A stretch of DNA of 64,000 nt from Planctomycetota bacterium (GTDB lineage Bacteria > Planctomycetota > UBA1135). The translations under genes and the position numbers were made by a program. Within the stretch, counting starts at the first letter, position 1. Each line of letters begins with the position of its first letter. A model generated the notes under the pieces. That model did not search any database. It was not told where the DNA came from and saw nothing but the letters and a program-made list of their open reading frames with translations. Below are positions 8,763-17,431 of the stretch, one piece after another. The stretch spans positions 62,001-126,000 of the forward strand of contig JAAESM010000033.1 in the NCBI GenBank assembly GCA_024229395.1, written 5' to 3'.

Positions 8763-9837
8763 TACCAACATTGAACCTGGCAGCTTGATTGATGAGTGGC
8801 TGCAGTCCGTAGCGACCATGGAGGCTTCTGACCTGCACGTCGGTGCTCGCCGTCGGCCCATGATGCGAGTTTCGGGCACATTGACGCCTCTTTCCGAAGC
8901 GATCCTCACGCCGGAACTTACCGAAGAAGTTTGTCTTGGCATTGTTCCCAAGCGCAAGCTCGAAGAGGTTCATGAGACGGGTTCTTGTGACTTCTCCTTC
9001 GAACATAATCACGACCGTTATCGCGCCAACGTCTTTCGCCAGCGTGAGTCCTGGGCTTTGGTCTGTCGTCGCTTGCCGGCCGACCGCCTGACCTTCGAGC
9101 AGATTGGCGCACCACCGGTCCTGCAGGCCCTAGCGCACTTGCCACGTGGCTTGATCCTCATCACCGGTCCTACCGGTTCGGGTAAGACCACCACGCTAGC
9201 TTCGTTGATTCACGAGATCAACGAGCATCGTTCCGAACACATCATCACGCTTGAGGACCCGATCGAATTCCTGCATGAATCGCAGATGTCGGTGGTCAAC
9301 CAACGTGAGATCGGAGAAGACACCACGTCGTTCTCCGAGGCGCTGCGCCGCGTCTTGCGTCAAGACCCCGACGTCATCATGTTGGGTGAGATGCGTGACT
9401 TGGAAACCACCGCAGCCGCAATCACCGCTGCAGAAACCGGTCACTTGGTGTTCGGCACTTTGCACACCACGGGTGCTGCACGAACTGTAGACCGAATTAT
9501 TGACCAATACCCGAAGGAGTCTCAAGAGCAAGTGCGTGCGCAGTTGTCGGTATCCTTGCAGGCGGTGGTTTCGCAGGTGCTGGTGAAACGCGCCGACGGT
9601 CAGGGCCGTAAGAGTGTGTTCGAGATCATGGTGCGCAACTCGGCGATTGAGAACCACATTCGAAAGGGGGAGACATTCAAAATTCCATCGGTCATGCAGA
9701 CCCAGCGCCGCATTGGCATGCAGCTGTTGGATGACCACCTGTTCGAGTTGGTCAACGATGGCACCATCACGCGCGAGACAGCCTTCCAATACGCACAGTT
9801 GCCTAACGACTTGCGCCAGCGCTTGTCTGTGAACTAG
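8755..9837 (+). CDS. pilT: PilT-type twitching motility retraction ATPase
   Basis: At 360 residues this is PilT-sized. It carries an N-terminal SDLH motif (ASDLHVGA), Walker A GPTGSGKTTT (G138-K144), the Asp box ITLEDPIEF, Walker B MLGEMRD and the His box TGHLVFGTLHTTGA with the AxRTVDRIID segment typical of PilT. It lacks the tetracysteine zinc site of the flanking PilB-type genes. PilT powers pilus retraction by pulling subunits back into the membrane. The gene overlaps the upstream ATPase gene by 8 nt and lies 7 bp before a second PilB-like gene, so extension and retraction motors are probably made together. Confidence 0.88.
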   Translation: MSDTNIEPGSLIDEWLQSVATMEASDLHVGARRRPMMRVSGTLTPLSEAILTPELTEEVCLGIVPKRKLEEVHETGSCDFSFEHNHDRYRANVFRQRESWALVCRRLPADRLTFEQIGAPPVLQALAHLPRGLILITGPTGSGKTTTLASLIHEINEHRSEHIITLEDPIEFLHESQMSVVNQREIGEDTTSFSEALRRVLRQDPDVIMLGEMRDLETTAAAITAAETGHLVFGTLHTTGAARTVDRIIDQYPKESQEQVRAQLSVSLQAVVSQVLVKRADGQGRKSVFEIMVRNSAIENHIRKGETFKIPSVMQTQRRIGMQLLDDHLFELVNDGTITRETAFQYAQLPNDLRQRLSVN

Positions 9838-9844
9838 AAAACCC

Positions 9845-11476
9845 ATGGTTCAAGACCACAAACTCATCGGCAAAATCCTCGTCGAACTCGGCGTGGTGGG
9901 GATGGGGCAAATCCAAGCGGCGTTGGCAGAACAACGTCGGATGGGTGGGCGCCTCGGTGGTCTACTGATTGCCAAGGGAGCCATCACCGAAGAAGACCTG
10001 TCACGCGGCTTGGCGATCCAACAAGGCCTGCAATGGTTGCCGGCGGAAGAACTTCGCCCAACCGATGATGCAGTCGCATTGCTGGATGCCGGCACTGCGC
10101 GTGCATTCGGTGCCTTGCCGTTGGATCAAGTCGATGGCGTGTTGCGCGTTGCCTTGGCCGATGCCGAATCCCTGCCCTTGTTGGGGGATCTGGAGAGCAT
10201 CAGCGGTTGTCGCATCCAAGCGGTGTTAGCTGCCCCGGAAGCGATCGCGTCGGCAGTAGACACGGCTTACCAACGCCACGCCGAAGTTAAGGCTGCTGCC
10301 GAAGTCGAAGCCAGCGAGGCCGCACCGATCGTGCGCTTGCTGGAGCAGATCCTGACACGCGCCGTGCGTGACCGTGCCGCCGACATCCACTTCGAACCGT
10401 ACCAAGGCACCTTCCGCATTCGTATGCGTTCCGACGGTGTGCTGTATGAGATCGATCCGCCGCCCGCACACTTGGCCACAGCAATCGTCTCGCGCATCAA
10501 AGTGCTGGCCGACTTGGATATCTCCGAGACGCGCATGCCCCAAGACGGGCGCATCGACATGGTGCTGGATAACCACCGCATCGACTTCCGTGTTTCAACG
10601 GTGCCAACCCAAGGCGGCGAAAGTGTTGTTTTGCGTCTGCTTGACCGACGCAACTTGCAGTTGGATTTGGGTGCCCTTGGTCTGAGTCCCGATGAAGACC
10701 TCAAGCTGCGCGATTTTATCGGCCGCCCGCACGGCATCGTATTGGTCACTGGTCCAACCGGTTCCGGTAAGACCACCACGCTGTATTCCTTGCTGAGTCA
10801 GGTCAATGATCCAGATCGTAAGATCCTCACGGTAGAAGACCCGGTCGAATATGACTTGGATGGCATCGTGCAGGTTCCAGTTCACGATGAGATCAACGTG
10901 ACCTACGCGCGCATCTTGCGCACCATGTTGCGTCAAGACCCCGACATCATCATGGTCGGTGAGATCCGTGACCCAGAGACCGCGCAAATCGCCGTTGAGG
11001 CCGCGCTGACCGGTCACTTGGTGTTGAGCACCTTGCACACCAATGATGCGCCTTCCACCGTCACACGCATGGTGGACTTGGGCGTGGAGCCCTTCCTGCT
11101 GGCCGCCACGATCGAAGGCATCGTCGCGCAGCGCTTGGTGCGGACTATTTGCAAGCAGTGCGCTGAAGATTACACCCCTGAAGACAAGGTCTTCACCCAA
11201 CTCGGCATGAGCCCCGGCGAGACCATGAAACATGGTGGGGGCTGTGCGGAATGTCACTTCACTGGTTACTCCGGGCGCACCGCCATCTATGAAGTGTTGC
11301 CGATGGACCCAGCCCTCAAAGAGCAATTCTTGGAAAACCCAAGCACCTTGCTCTTGCGCGAGTTGGCCCGGAAGCGCAAGATGAAAACCCTGCGGGAGCG
11401 TGGCATTGAGCTAGCCCGCGAAGGTCGCACCACTTTGGAGGAAGTTCTCCGAGGAACCCAGGGCGACGAATCCTGA
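9845..11476 (+). CDS. PilB/GspE-type secretion or pilus assembly ATPase (copy 2)
   Basis: A second full-length (543 residues) assembly ATPase with the same layout as the gene at 7053: MshEN-like N-domain, Walker A with G303-K309, Walker B MVGEIRD, His box and a tetracysteine zinc site (CKQC ... CAEC). It is clearly diverged from copy 1 rather than a recent duplicate, and it lacks the long acidic C-terminal tail. Two assembly ATPases next to one PilT and one PilC suggest two filament systems, or one pilus plus a type II secretion system, that share this locus. Which ATPase pairs with the PilC gene 4 bp downstream cannot be settled here, though adjacency favours this copy. Confidence 0.87.
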   Translation: MVQDHKLIGKILVELGVVGMGQIQAALAEQRRMGGRLGGLLIAKGAITEEDLSRGLAIQQGLQWLPAEELRPTDDAVALLDAGTARAFGALPLDQVDGVLRVALADAESLPLLGDLESISGCRIQAVLAAPEAIASAVDTAYQRHAEVKAAAEVEASEAAPIVRLLEQILTRAVRDRAADIHFEPYQGTFRIRMRSDGVLYEIDPPPAHLATAIVSRIKVLADLDISETRMPQDGRIDMVLDNHRIDFRVSTVPTQGGESVVLRLLDRRNLQLDLGALGLSPDEDLKLRDFIGRPHGIVLVTGPTGSGKTTTLYSLLSQVNDPDRKILTVEDPVEYDLDGIVQVPVHDEINVTYARILRTMLRQDPDIIMVGEIRDPETAQIAVEAALTGHLVLSTLHTNDAPSTVTRMVDLGVEPFLLAATIEGIVAQRLVRTICKQCAEDYTPEDKVFTQLGMSPGETMKHGGGCAECHFTGYSGRTAIYEVLPMDPALKEQFLENPSTLLLRELARKRKMKTLRERGIELAREGRTTLEEVLRGTQGDES

Positions 11477-11480
11477 ATCG

Positions 11481-12632
11481 ATGGCTCGAATCCAGCGCAA
11501 GGTCCCTGCGGCACGTCGTGTGCCCAATCAATCTACCCCGCATAAAGGCGGTGGTGGCGAAGAAGAAACGCGCTTAGTCAAGCGCAAGGTTCCGCTGAAG
11601 CACATTGTGCAATTCACGCGGATGCTTGCCACCATGACGGAAGCCGGTCTTCCGATCTTGCGTAACCTGAAGATCCTGTCGAACCAGTGGCCCGAAGGTC
11701 GCTTCCGCGATTCGATCCTCGATGCCTGCGATCTGGTCGAGGAAGGCCAGCCCTTATCGGATGCGCTGGCACAGTCGCCTGAGGTCTACGACCAGCTTTA
11801 CGTCAACATGGCGCGCGCCGGTGAAGCCGGCGGTATGCTCGACCAGGTCTTCGATCGCTTGGCCAATTTCCTCGAGCGTTCGCAATCGGTCAGAGATAAG
11901 ACCAAGTCGGCTTTGACTTACCCAATCGTGATCATGGTTGTGGCATTGGTCGTAGTGTCGGCCCTTATGCTGTTTGTGATTCCGAAGTTTGCCGAGTTGT
12001 ACAAGGAGATGGACATGGTCTTGCCTAAGCTCACGCAGGTAATGATCGCCATCAGTGGCTTCATGACTGAATTCTGGTACGTCGTGCTTGGCGTTCCGAT
12101 TCTGCTATGGATGACGCACGCTCTGTTGTACCGACGCAGCTACGGTTACCGCCGCGGTTGTCATGCGATAAGTCTACGCATGCCAGTGGTCGGTGCCATG
12201 TCGGAGAAGAGCCAGGTGTCGCGATTCGCCACTACCTTCGGCACTTTGATTTCCAGTGGTGTGCCTCACCTCGAGGCTTTCGATATCACCCGTGGCGCAC
12301 TCACCAACGAGGTCTATCGGGAATCAATCGAGGACATCCGCGAGGAAGTCCGTGAAGGAGAAGCAATCGCAGCTTCGTTGGAATCTTCTGAGCGTTTCGA
12401 TGACCTAGTGGTCGCAATGGTCGAAGTCGGTGAAGAAACCGGTGAATTGGACCGCATGTGTATCCGCCTTGGCAATAGCTACGAGGAGCAATACACGCGC
12501 GCCTTGGACAACATGCTCAAGTTGATCGAACCCATCATGCTGGTTTTGCTTGCCGGCGTCGTTGGCTCCATTGCCTTGGCCTTGTTCTTGCCACTGTTCG
12601 GCCTGCTAGAGGAGTTCGGGAAAGCGGCGTGA
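11481..12632 (+). CDS. PilC/GspF-type inner-membrane platform protein
   Basis: A 383-residue polytopic membrane protein of the PilC/GspF family. It has two T2SSF domains (about residues 45-170 and 245-375) and membrane helices near 155-175, 195-215 and 350-375. The ITRGALTN and VGEETGELDRM segments are typical of the second domain. The N-terminus is a basic extension of about 35 residues. The protein forms the platform on which PilB and PilT act. It starts 4 bp after the second PilB-type gene, confirming an operon of motor and platform. No pilin, PilM, PilN, PilO or PilQ genes are in this window. Confidence 0.87.
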   Translation: MARIQRKVPAARRVPNQSTPHKGGGGEEETRLVKRKVPLKHIVQFTRMLATMTEAGLPILRNLKILSNQWPEGRFRDSILDACDLVEEGQPLSDALAQSPEVYDQLYVNMARAGEAGGMLDQVFDRLANFLERSQSVRDKTKSALTYPIVIMVVALVVVSALMLFVIPKFAELYKEMDMVLPKLTQVMIAISGFMTEFWYVVLGVPILLWMTHALLYRRSYGYRRGCHAISLRMPVVGAMSEKSQVSRFATTFGTLISSGVPHLEAFDITRGALTNEVYRESIEDIREEVREGEAIAASLESSERFDDLVVAMVEVGEETGELDRMCIRLGNSYEEQYTRALDNMLKLIEPIMLVLLAGVVGSIALALFLPLFGLLEEFGKAA

Positions 12633-12695
12633 GGCCGACAACCGATTCTGCCCGCTCAACCAAGCCGCCACCTACGGTAAGCTGGACCTAGTTCC

Positions 12696-14216
12696 ATGAG
12701 TCTGCGTCTGCGCCTGATCCTCGCATTGGTACTGGTGAATGCCGCCGTGCTGGGAACCTTGGCGTGGTGGACCGCCGAACGCGAACAGGATCGTCAACGC
12801 CTCGAGGACAAGCGCCTTGGCGAGCTGCAATCGCGCCTAACCGAATGGGCGGTGCCGACTTTCCGCATCGATGAGATCGACGATCTCACCACCATGTTGG
12901 AGTGGCCGCTGTGGTCGCAGTTCGACGATGCCATGATCATCGATACGCGCGTTTTGGCTTTCGAAGGTGGCACGGTGCCGATCGGTATCTTCTTGAACCC
13001 ACTTGGCCGACGTCATCGCACGCGTGCCTTCCCGGTGACCAGCGTAATCGAGGCGGTGGTACGTGCCACCGAAGAGAACCGCACCATTGCCGTAGCTGGT
13101 GGTCTGGCGATTCCATTGACCACGTACGAACCTTTCGCGGCCGAGCAACATCCATGGGGCGGCTTGTATGTGGCTATGCCCTTGCGTGAAGCCACCGATG
13201 GAGCGTGGGCGCGCGTATTGCTCGCAGCTCTTGCCGCTACCTTAGTTGGTGGTTTGGTGATCATGGCCTTGGTCAACAGCCTGGTGTTGCGTCCGGTCGA
13301 ACGCTTGGTGAAGGTCACTGAATCCTTCGGCAAGACTGACCCAGCGCCACCATTGCCTTCGGTTGGTGCGCCGGAAGTTGTCACCCTGGCCAATAGCTTC
13401 GATCAGATGATGCAACGCATCAGTGGCTTCACGGTTGAGATGGAGCAGGAAGTCGAAGCCGCAACCAAGAAGGTCTTGGAAGCCGATCGACTTGCCGCAC
13501 ACCGCGAACGCATGGCAGCTATGGGTGCTTTGGCCGCAGGTGTGGCGCATGAAATCAACAGTCCCTTGGCCGGCGCGCTGTATGGATTGGAAGTGCTGCG
13601 CCGCGACGCCGCCAACGACAAGAGTCGTCAATATGGCGAACTGATGCAGGAAGCCCTGGAACGCATTCGCGACTTGGTCCAGCGTCTGTTGCAGTTGTCC
13701 CCAGGCAAAGCCGATCAAGCCAGCGCGGATGTGGGGCGCCTGCTGGAAGACCTGCGTGCCTTCTTAGCCAGTCGTTTGCGCAAGCATTCCTTGCAAGTCG
13801 AATTGCCTGAAGAAGACTTCAGTGTTTCGGCAGCTCGTGGCGATCTATTCCCATTGCTGCTGAACTTGCTGCAGAATGCCCTGGATGCTCTTGACGAGCA
13901 ACCCAACGACTTTGCCGGCACCATCACAGCACGCGGTGAAAACGGCGAAGAGGGGCGCACACGCATCATCATCGAGGACAACGGACCGGGCGCACCGGCC
14001 GACATTCTGCCGCACCTGTTCGAACCATTCTTCACATCCAAGGGCGTCGGCCGCGGCACTGGACTAGGGCTGGCGATCGCACATGCTTCGATGCGTCGCC
14101 TTGGTGGCAGCATTCAGGCCGAAAACTGCCAGCAGGGTGGCTTCAGGGTAGTGCTCGAGTTTCCACCTTCCGTGGCGCAAAAGAATGACCTAGGGCCAGC
14201 CGTGGGAGAGAGCTAG
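12696..14216 (+). CDS. Membrane-bound sensor histidine kinase
   Basis: The 506-residue protein has a first membrane helix at about 5-25, a sensory segment to about 175, a second helix at about 176-198, a HAMP linker, a coiled coil and a HisKA domain with the phospho-accepting His at H285 (VAHEINSP). A HATPase_c domain follows with N box LLQNALDALD, G1 box EDNGPGAP and G2 box GTGLGLAIAH. It should autophosphorylate in response to a periplasmic signal. No response regulator is adjacent, so its partner is unknown. It lies 63 bp after the PilC gene on the same strand and may control the pilus system, which is inference. A TAAGCT hexamer 12 nt before the ATG is a possible -10 element. Confidence 0.88.
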   Translation: MSLRLRLILALVLVNAAVLGTLAWWTAEREQDRQRLEDKRLGELQSRLTEWAVPTFRIDEIDDLTTMLEWPLWSQFDDAMIIDTRVLAFEGGTVPIGIFLNPLGRRHRTRAFPVTSVIEAVVRATEENRTIAVAGGLAIPLTTYEPFAAEQHPWGGLYVAMPLREATDGAWARVLLAALAATLVGGLVIMALVNSLVLRPVERLVKVTESFGKTDPAPPLPSVGAPEVVTLANSFDQMMQRISGFTVEMEQEVEAATKKVLEADRLAAHRERMAAMGALAAGVAHEINSPLAGALYGLEVLRRDAANDKSRQYGELMQEALERIRDLVQRLLQLSPGKADQASADVGRLLEDLRAFLASRLRKHSLQVELPEEDFSVSAARGDLFPLLLNLLQNALDALDEQPNDFAGTITARGENGEEGRTRIIIEDNGPGAPADILPHLFEPFFTSKGVGRGTGLGLAIAHASMRRLGGSIQAENCQQGGFRVVLEFPPSVAQKNDLGPAVGES

Positions 14217-14218
14217 AA

Positions 14219-15472
14219 GTGAGTCCAGCCTTATGGGGCATGATCGCCTTATTGTGCGGATCAGCCTGCTTCTCCGGCTCGGAAGCCGCCTTGTTCACGC
14301 TTGCTTCGGCACGCGGCAAGGATGTCGCCGACACTCCGCGGTTTGCCCGACGCCTGCTCGCCGACCAAGTCGGTGCCTTGACCACCATCCTGTTATTGAA
14401 CCTGGTGGTGAACCTGGGCTTCTTCGCCATGACTCATGCATGGTCGCATCAACAAGAGAACACCAGCACCTTGTTGATCAATATCATCGCCATCGTCGCA
14501 ATCGTGTTGTTCGGCGAAGTGCTACCTAAGGTTATCGCGCACCGTTTCCCGCGCACTGCCGCCAGTGTGTTGTTGCTGCCGGTAAACCTCGCCCACATTC
14601 TGCTTGGCCGGATTTTGCGACCGCTGGGCCGCAACTGGGGCAAGGGTAGGATTCGTCAAGCACCCTTGGATAGCGGTCAGACTTCGGACCTGCTCAGCGA
14701 ATCGCAGGAACAGGTCCTTGAGGAGAGCGAGTTCGACCTCATTACACACCTGCTCGAATTCGGCGAGCTCCGTGCTGGTGCTTTGCGTCGCGCGCTTGGC
14801 AGCATTCCGCGCTTGGATGTGACCCTGCCGCTGCCAGAAGCCATTGCCAAACTCATCCAGATGGGGGAGCCGTGGGCTGCCGCCGTCAACAGCAATGGCG
14901 ACATTCTCGGTTTGCTCGACCGCACCCGTCCGTTGCAAGGCAAGACTGTGGCCGAAGCTATGCGCAGTGTGCCGATCCTGCCGGAAGTGGCTCCAGTCGC
15001 CGCTGGCGTGCAACAACTGCGCGCCAGCGGTGGTCCCTTTGTGTTGCTGGTCGATGAATATGGTCAATCGGTCGGCATCATCGAACGCGGACGTTGGGCT
15101 GATACGCTGCTCGATCGTCTGCCAGGAGTGGCGCGTGGATTGGATTCACCGATTACCATGGGCAGTGGCGGACGCTGGCAAGTCGATGCTGCCTTGCCGT
15201 TGCACGACTTCATCGATCGCTTCGGCCACCCCGGCGAGTTCGACGTTCGCCTCGATACCATCGGCGGCCTTGTTGCCGAGAAGCTCGGGCGCATGGCTGA
15301 GGTCGGCGATGTGGTGTTGTTGGAAGGCACCAAGTTACGTTTTGAGATTCGCGTAGCCGAGTGTTCCGAAACGCGTCCGTTGTTGTTGGAAATCCTGGTC
15401 TTGCATGACGCCGGTGGCTCTGAAACGGACCCATCAAGCAAACCCAGCAACCCAGCGGAGGAACTCTCATGA
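14219..15472 (+). CDS. CNNM/CorC-type DUF21-CBS membrane protein (copy 1)
   Basis: A 417-residue protein starting with GTG directly after the kinase stop. The first part is a DUF21 transmembrane domain (helices within about 1-130) with the FSGSEAALFTL segment typical of the CNNM/CorC/HlyC family. A degenerate CBS-pair-like region follows (about 185-300), then a CorC_HlyC-type C-terminal domain (about 315-395). Family members are linked to magnesium and cobalt efflux or sodium-magnesium exchange. The gene overlaps the next DUF21 gene by 4 nt, and the two probably work as a pair. Substrate cannot be read from the sequence. Confidence 0.8.
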   Translation: MSPALWGMIALLCGSACFSGSEAALFTLASARGKDVADTPRFARRLLADQVGALTTILLLNLVVNLGFFAMTHAWSHQQENTSTLLINIIAIVAIVLFGEVLPKVIAHRFPRTAASVLLLPVNLAHILLGRILRPLGRNWGKGRIRQAPLDSGQTSDLLSESQEQVLEESEFDLITHLLEFGELRAGALRRALGSIPRLDVTLPLPEAIAKLIQMGEPWAAAVNSNGDILGLLDRTRPLQGKTVAEAMRSVPILPEVAPVAAGVQQLRASGGPFVLLVDEYGQSVGIIERGRWADTLLDRLPGVARGLDSPITMGSGGRWQVDAALPLHDFIDRFGHPGEFDVRLDTIGGLVAEKLGRMAEVGDVVLLEGTKLRFEIRVAECSETRPLLLEILVLHDAGGSETDPSSKPSNPAEELS

Positions 15473-16413
15473 GTGCCTTGCTTGTCTTACTCGTAGCTCT
15501 TGCATTCTCTGGCATGTTCGCCGGTTCGGAAACCGCCTTCTACGGTTTGAACCGATTACGTTTGCGTCACGACGCCTCCACGTCGCGCGCCGCTGCATTG
15601 CTTGAGAAGGTCTTGCGTTCGCCAAGTGCTTTCTTGGCTACCTTACTGATTGGCAACAACATCGCCAATGACTTGGCCGTCCATGCCGCCACTGCCATGG
15701 GGGTGAACCTTGGCTTGGAACGACCGGAATTCTGGTCGACCATCCTGCTGACGCCATTAGTCTTCGTATTCGGCGAGGTCCTGCCCAAGCAAGTCTTGCT
15801 GGACTCACCGCGCCTGATGCTGCACTTCTCGGTGCCGCTGGCTATCGTGCGTTTGCTGTTCTGGCCAATCACGGCGCCGCTGGCAGCTATGGCGCGCCGT
15901 TTGGATAGCAGCTCCACTGGTGCCAGTCCGTTGGCACGTCGCCAGTTCGAGGCCCTGTTGCAAGAAGGGGAAAGCCATGCGCCCGGTGAAGCGCGCGTCA
16001 TGAAAGCCGCCCTGCGCGCCTTGGACTCACGTGGCAAGGGCCTGCGTAGTTTCTTGCGCTTTGACTTGCCCAAGCTGCGTGCTGACTGTGGCCACGAAGA
16101 TGCACGCGAGCGTCTCGGCCGCAGTGTCGACGCCCTTGCCCTTTTTGACCATGGATCTGGCCCGCCTTCACTGCTTTTGGGCACCCGCCTGGTCGACGCG
16201 GACCCCAATCGGCCGCTCGCCAGCTTCACGATTCCACTCCTGCGCCTGTCGCCAGAGCTCGATCTGGCCGCCGCTGTGGCCGAAATGCGCACATATAAGG
16301 TCGCCTTCGCCTGGGTTGAGAAACCGGGGGAGTGGGCGGGACTATGTGATCTCGAATATGCTTTGGCGCGGCTGCTTGCACCCGCCCCTCCTGTAGAGCC
16401 TACTCAATCATGA
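15469..16413 (+). CDS. CNNM/CorC-type DUF21 membrane protein (copy 2)
   Basis: This 314-residue protein has the same DUF21 membrane domain (AGSETAFYGLNRLRL and FGEVLPKQ motifs) as the upstream gene, but its soluble part is shorter and more diverged and the CorC_HlyC C-terminal domain is missing. The ATG at 15469 overlaps the previous stop (ATGA), so the two are translationally coupled. A heteromeric ion transporter made from a long and a short subunit is a reasonable guess. The last 4 nt overlap the start of the secreted unknown gene downstream, extending the operon. Confidence 0.78.
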   Translation: MSALLVLLVALAFSGMFAGSETAFYGLNRLRLRHDASTSRAAALLEKVLRSPSAFLATLLIGNNIANDLAVHAATAMGVNLGLERPEFWSTILLTPLVFVFGEVLPKQVLLDSPRLMLHFSVPLAIVRLLFWPITAPLAAMARRLDSSSTGASPLARRQFEALLQEGESHAPGEARVMKAALRALDSRGKGLRSFLRFDLPKLRADCGHEDARERLGRSVDALALFDHGSGPPSLLLGTRLVDADPNRPLASFTIPLLRLSPELDLAAAVAEMRTYKVAFAWVEKPGEWAGLCDLEYALARLLAPAPPVEPTQS

Positions 16414-16799
16414 CCACTTCACGCCTCACATCCCTCGCCGCGCTGCTTTGCGCAGGCTTGCTTGGTGCCCTTTTGGTGCACATGCTGAACCCGGAATCCG
16501 TTCAAGCTCAAGGCGCCGACGGCGGCCGTCGCTATGTCGCGGTCACTGGGAATTACATGGAGGGAGTGTCTCTGCTGTACGTTCTGGACCAAGAGACTCA
16601 GCACCTGGCGGTCTATGAGGCCCGTGGCGGGGCCAGTAACTCGCATCGCATCCAATTCGTCGGTGCGCGCAACATCGAGCTCGATATGCAGCTCGACGGA
16701 TACAACGACGAATCCGACCTGACCCACCAGGAGCTCGAGAAGGAGTTCCGTAAGTCAGGTATTCCTGTCGGCCAAGATGGCACAAAGGCAGGCGGATAG
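16410..16799 (+). CDS. Secreted protein of unknown function
   Basis: A 129-residue protein with an N-terminal signal or anchor helix (about residues 8-25) followed by a soluble domain. Notable are the segments LLYVLDQETQHLAVYEA and FVGARNIELDMQLDGYND. I have the impression that short secreted proteins with such segments recur in planctomycetes, but I know no function for them. The gene overlaps the stop of the DUF21 gene (ATGA), so it is the last member of that operon. No catalytic motif is visible. Confidence 0.65.
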   Translation: MTTSRLTSLAALLCAGLLGALLVHMLNPESVQAQGADGGRRYVAVTGNYMEGVSLLYVLDQETQHLAVYEARGGASNSHRIQFVGARNIELDMQLDGYNDESDLTHQELEKEFRKSGIPVGQDGTKAGG

Positions 16800-16874
16800 G
16801 TATCCTTGGAGACCCGCGCAGCTAAACTTGCGCTGGAACCCGTCCTAACTTAACCAGGAACCCAAACAGATCCC

Positions 16875-17420
16875 GTGACCGAAAGCGATTTTTCCTCCTT
16901 TGACGACGCCCTCAAGAAGCTCGAGCTTGAGGAAGAAGATCTTAAACGGCTGATTTCGGCCGGTGAAATTCGCGCCTTCCGTGAAGGCTCGAACATGCGT
17001 CTTCGCGTCGAAGACGTTTCCAAGGTAGCTGACCAGCTCGGCATCGGCGGTTCCGTCGATGAAGAAGATGCTGGCGAACTGCTCGAAGTCGAAGACCTCG
17101 TCCTTGACGAACTCGACGACGCAGGCATGGCTACCACCCAGTTGTCTGAAGAAGACACCCTGCTCGACGACGCCGTCGAAGAGCTGGAAGTCGCTGATGA
17201 GGCGCCAGCTGCTGTTGCTGCAACTCCACGTCGCTCTAGCGGCCGTGCTGCTGCCGCCGCTGCAGGTCCTGACACTGCCGATGAGGGCAACGGCATGCGT
17301 GCTGCCCTGATCATTACGTGCGTGCTGATGGTCTTCGGCATTCCTTTCGCAATCGACATGGTGAACGGTACCGCTTCTGGCGTGACCGCCAGCGTCGTCG
17401 ATATGCTGTCTGGCAAGTAG
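16875..17420 (+). CDS. Membrane-anchored protein with excisionase/MerR-type HTH domain
   Basis: The 181-residue product starts with GTG. Residues about 8-55 resemble the helix-turn-helix of the excisionase/MerR superfamily (ELEEEDLKRLISAGEIRAF then the wing RLRVEDV). A very acidic linker (about 60-120) and an Ala-rich segment follow, and a single hydrophobic helix at about 145-165 should place the C-terminus in the membrane. A DNA-binding domain tethered to the membrane is unusual. Such HTH domains also serve as protein-binding folds, so DNA binding is not certain. It sits alone between the DUF21 operon and the SUMF1-like lipoprotein, with only 11 bp to the latter. Confidence 0.7.
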   Translation: MTESDFSSFDDALKKLELEEEDLKRLISAGEIRAFREGSNMRLRVEDVSKVADQLGIGGSVDEEDAGELLEVEDLVLDELDDAGMATTQLSEEDTLLDDAVEELEVADEAPAAVAATPRRSSGRAAAAAAGPDTADEGNGMRAALIITCVLMVFGIPFAIDMVNGTASGVTASVVDMLSGK

Positions 17421-17431
17421 ACCGAATCCGC

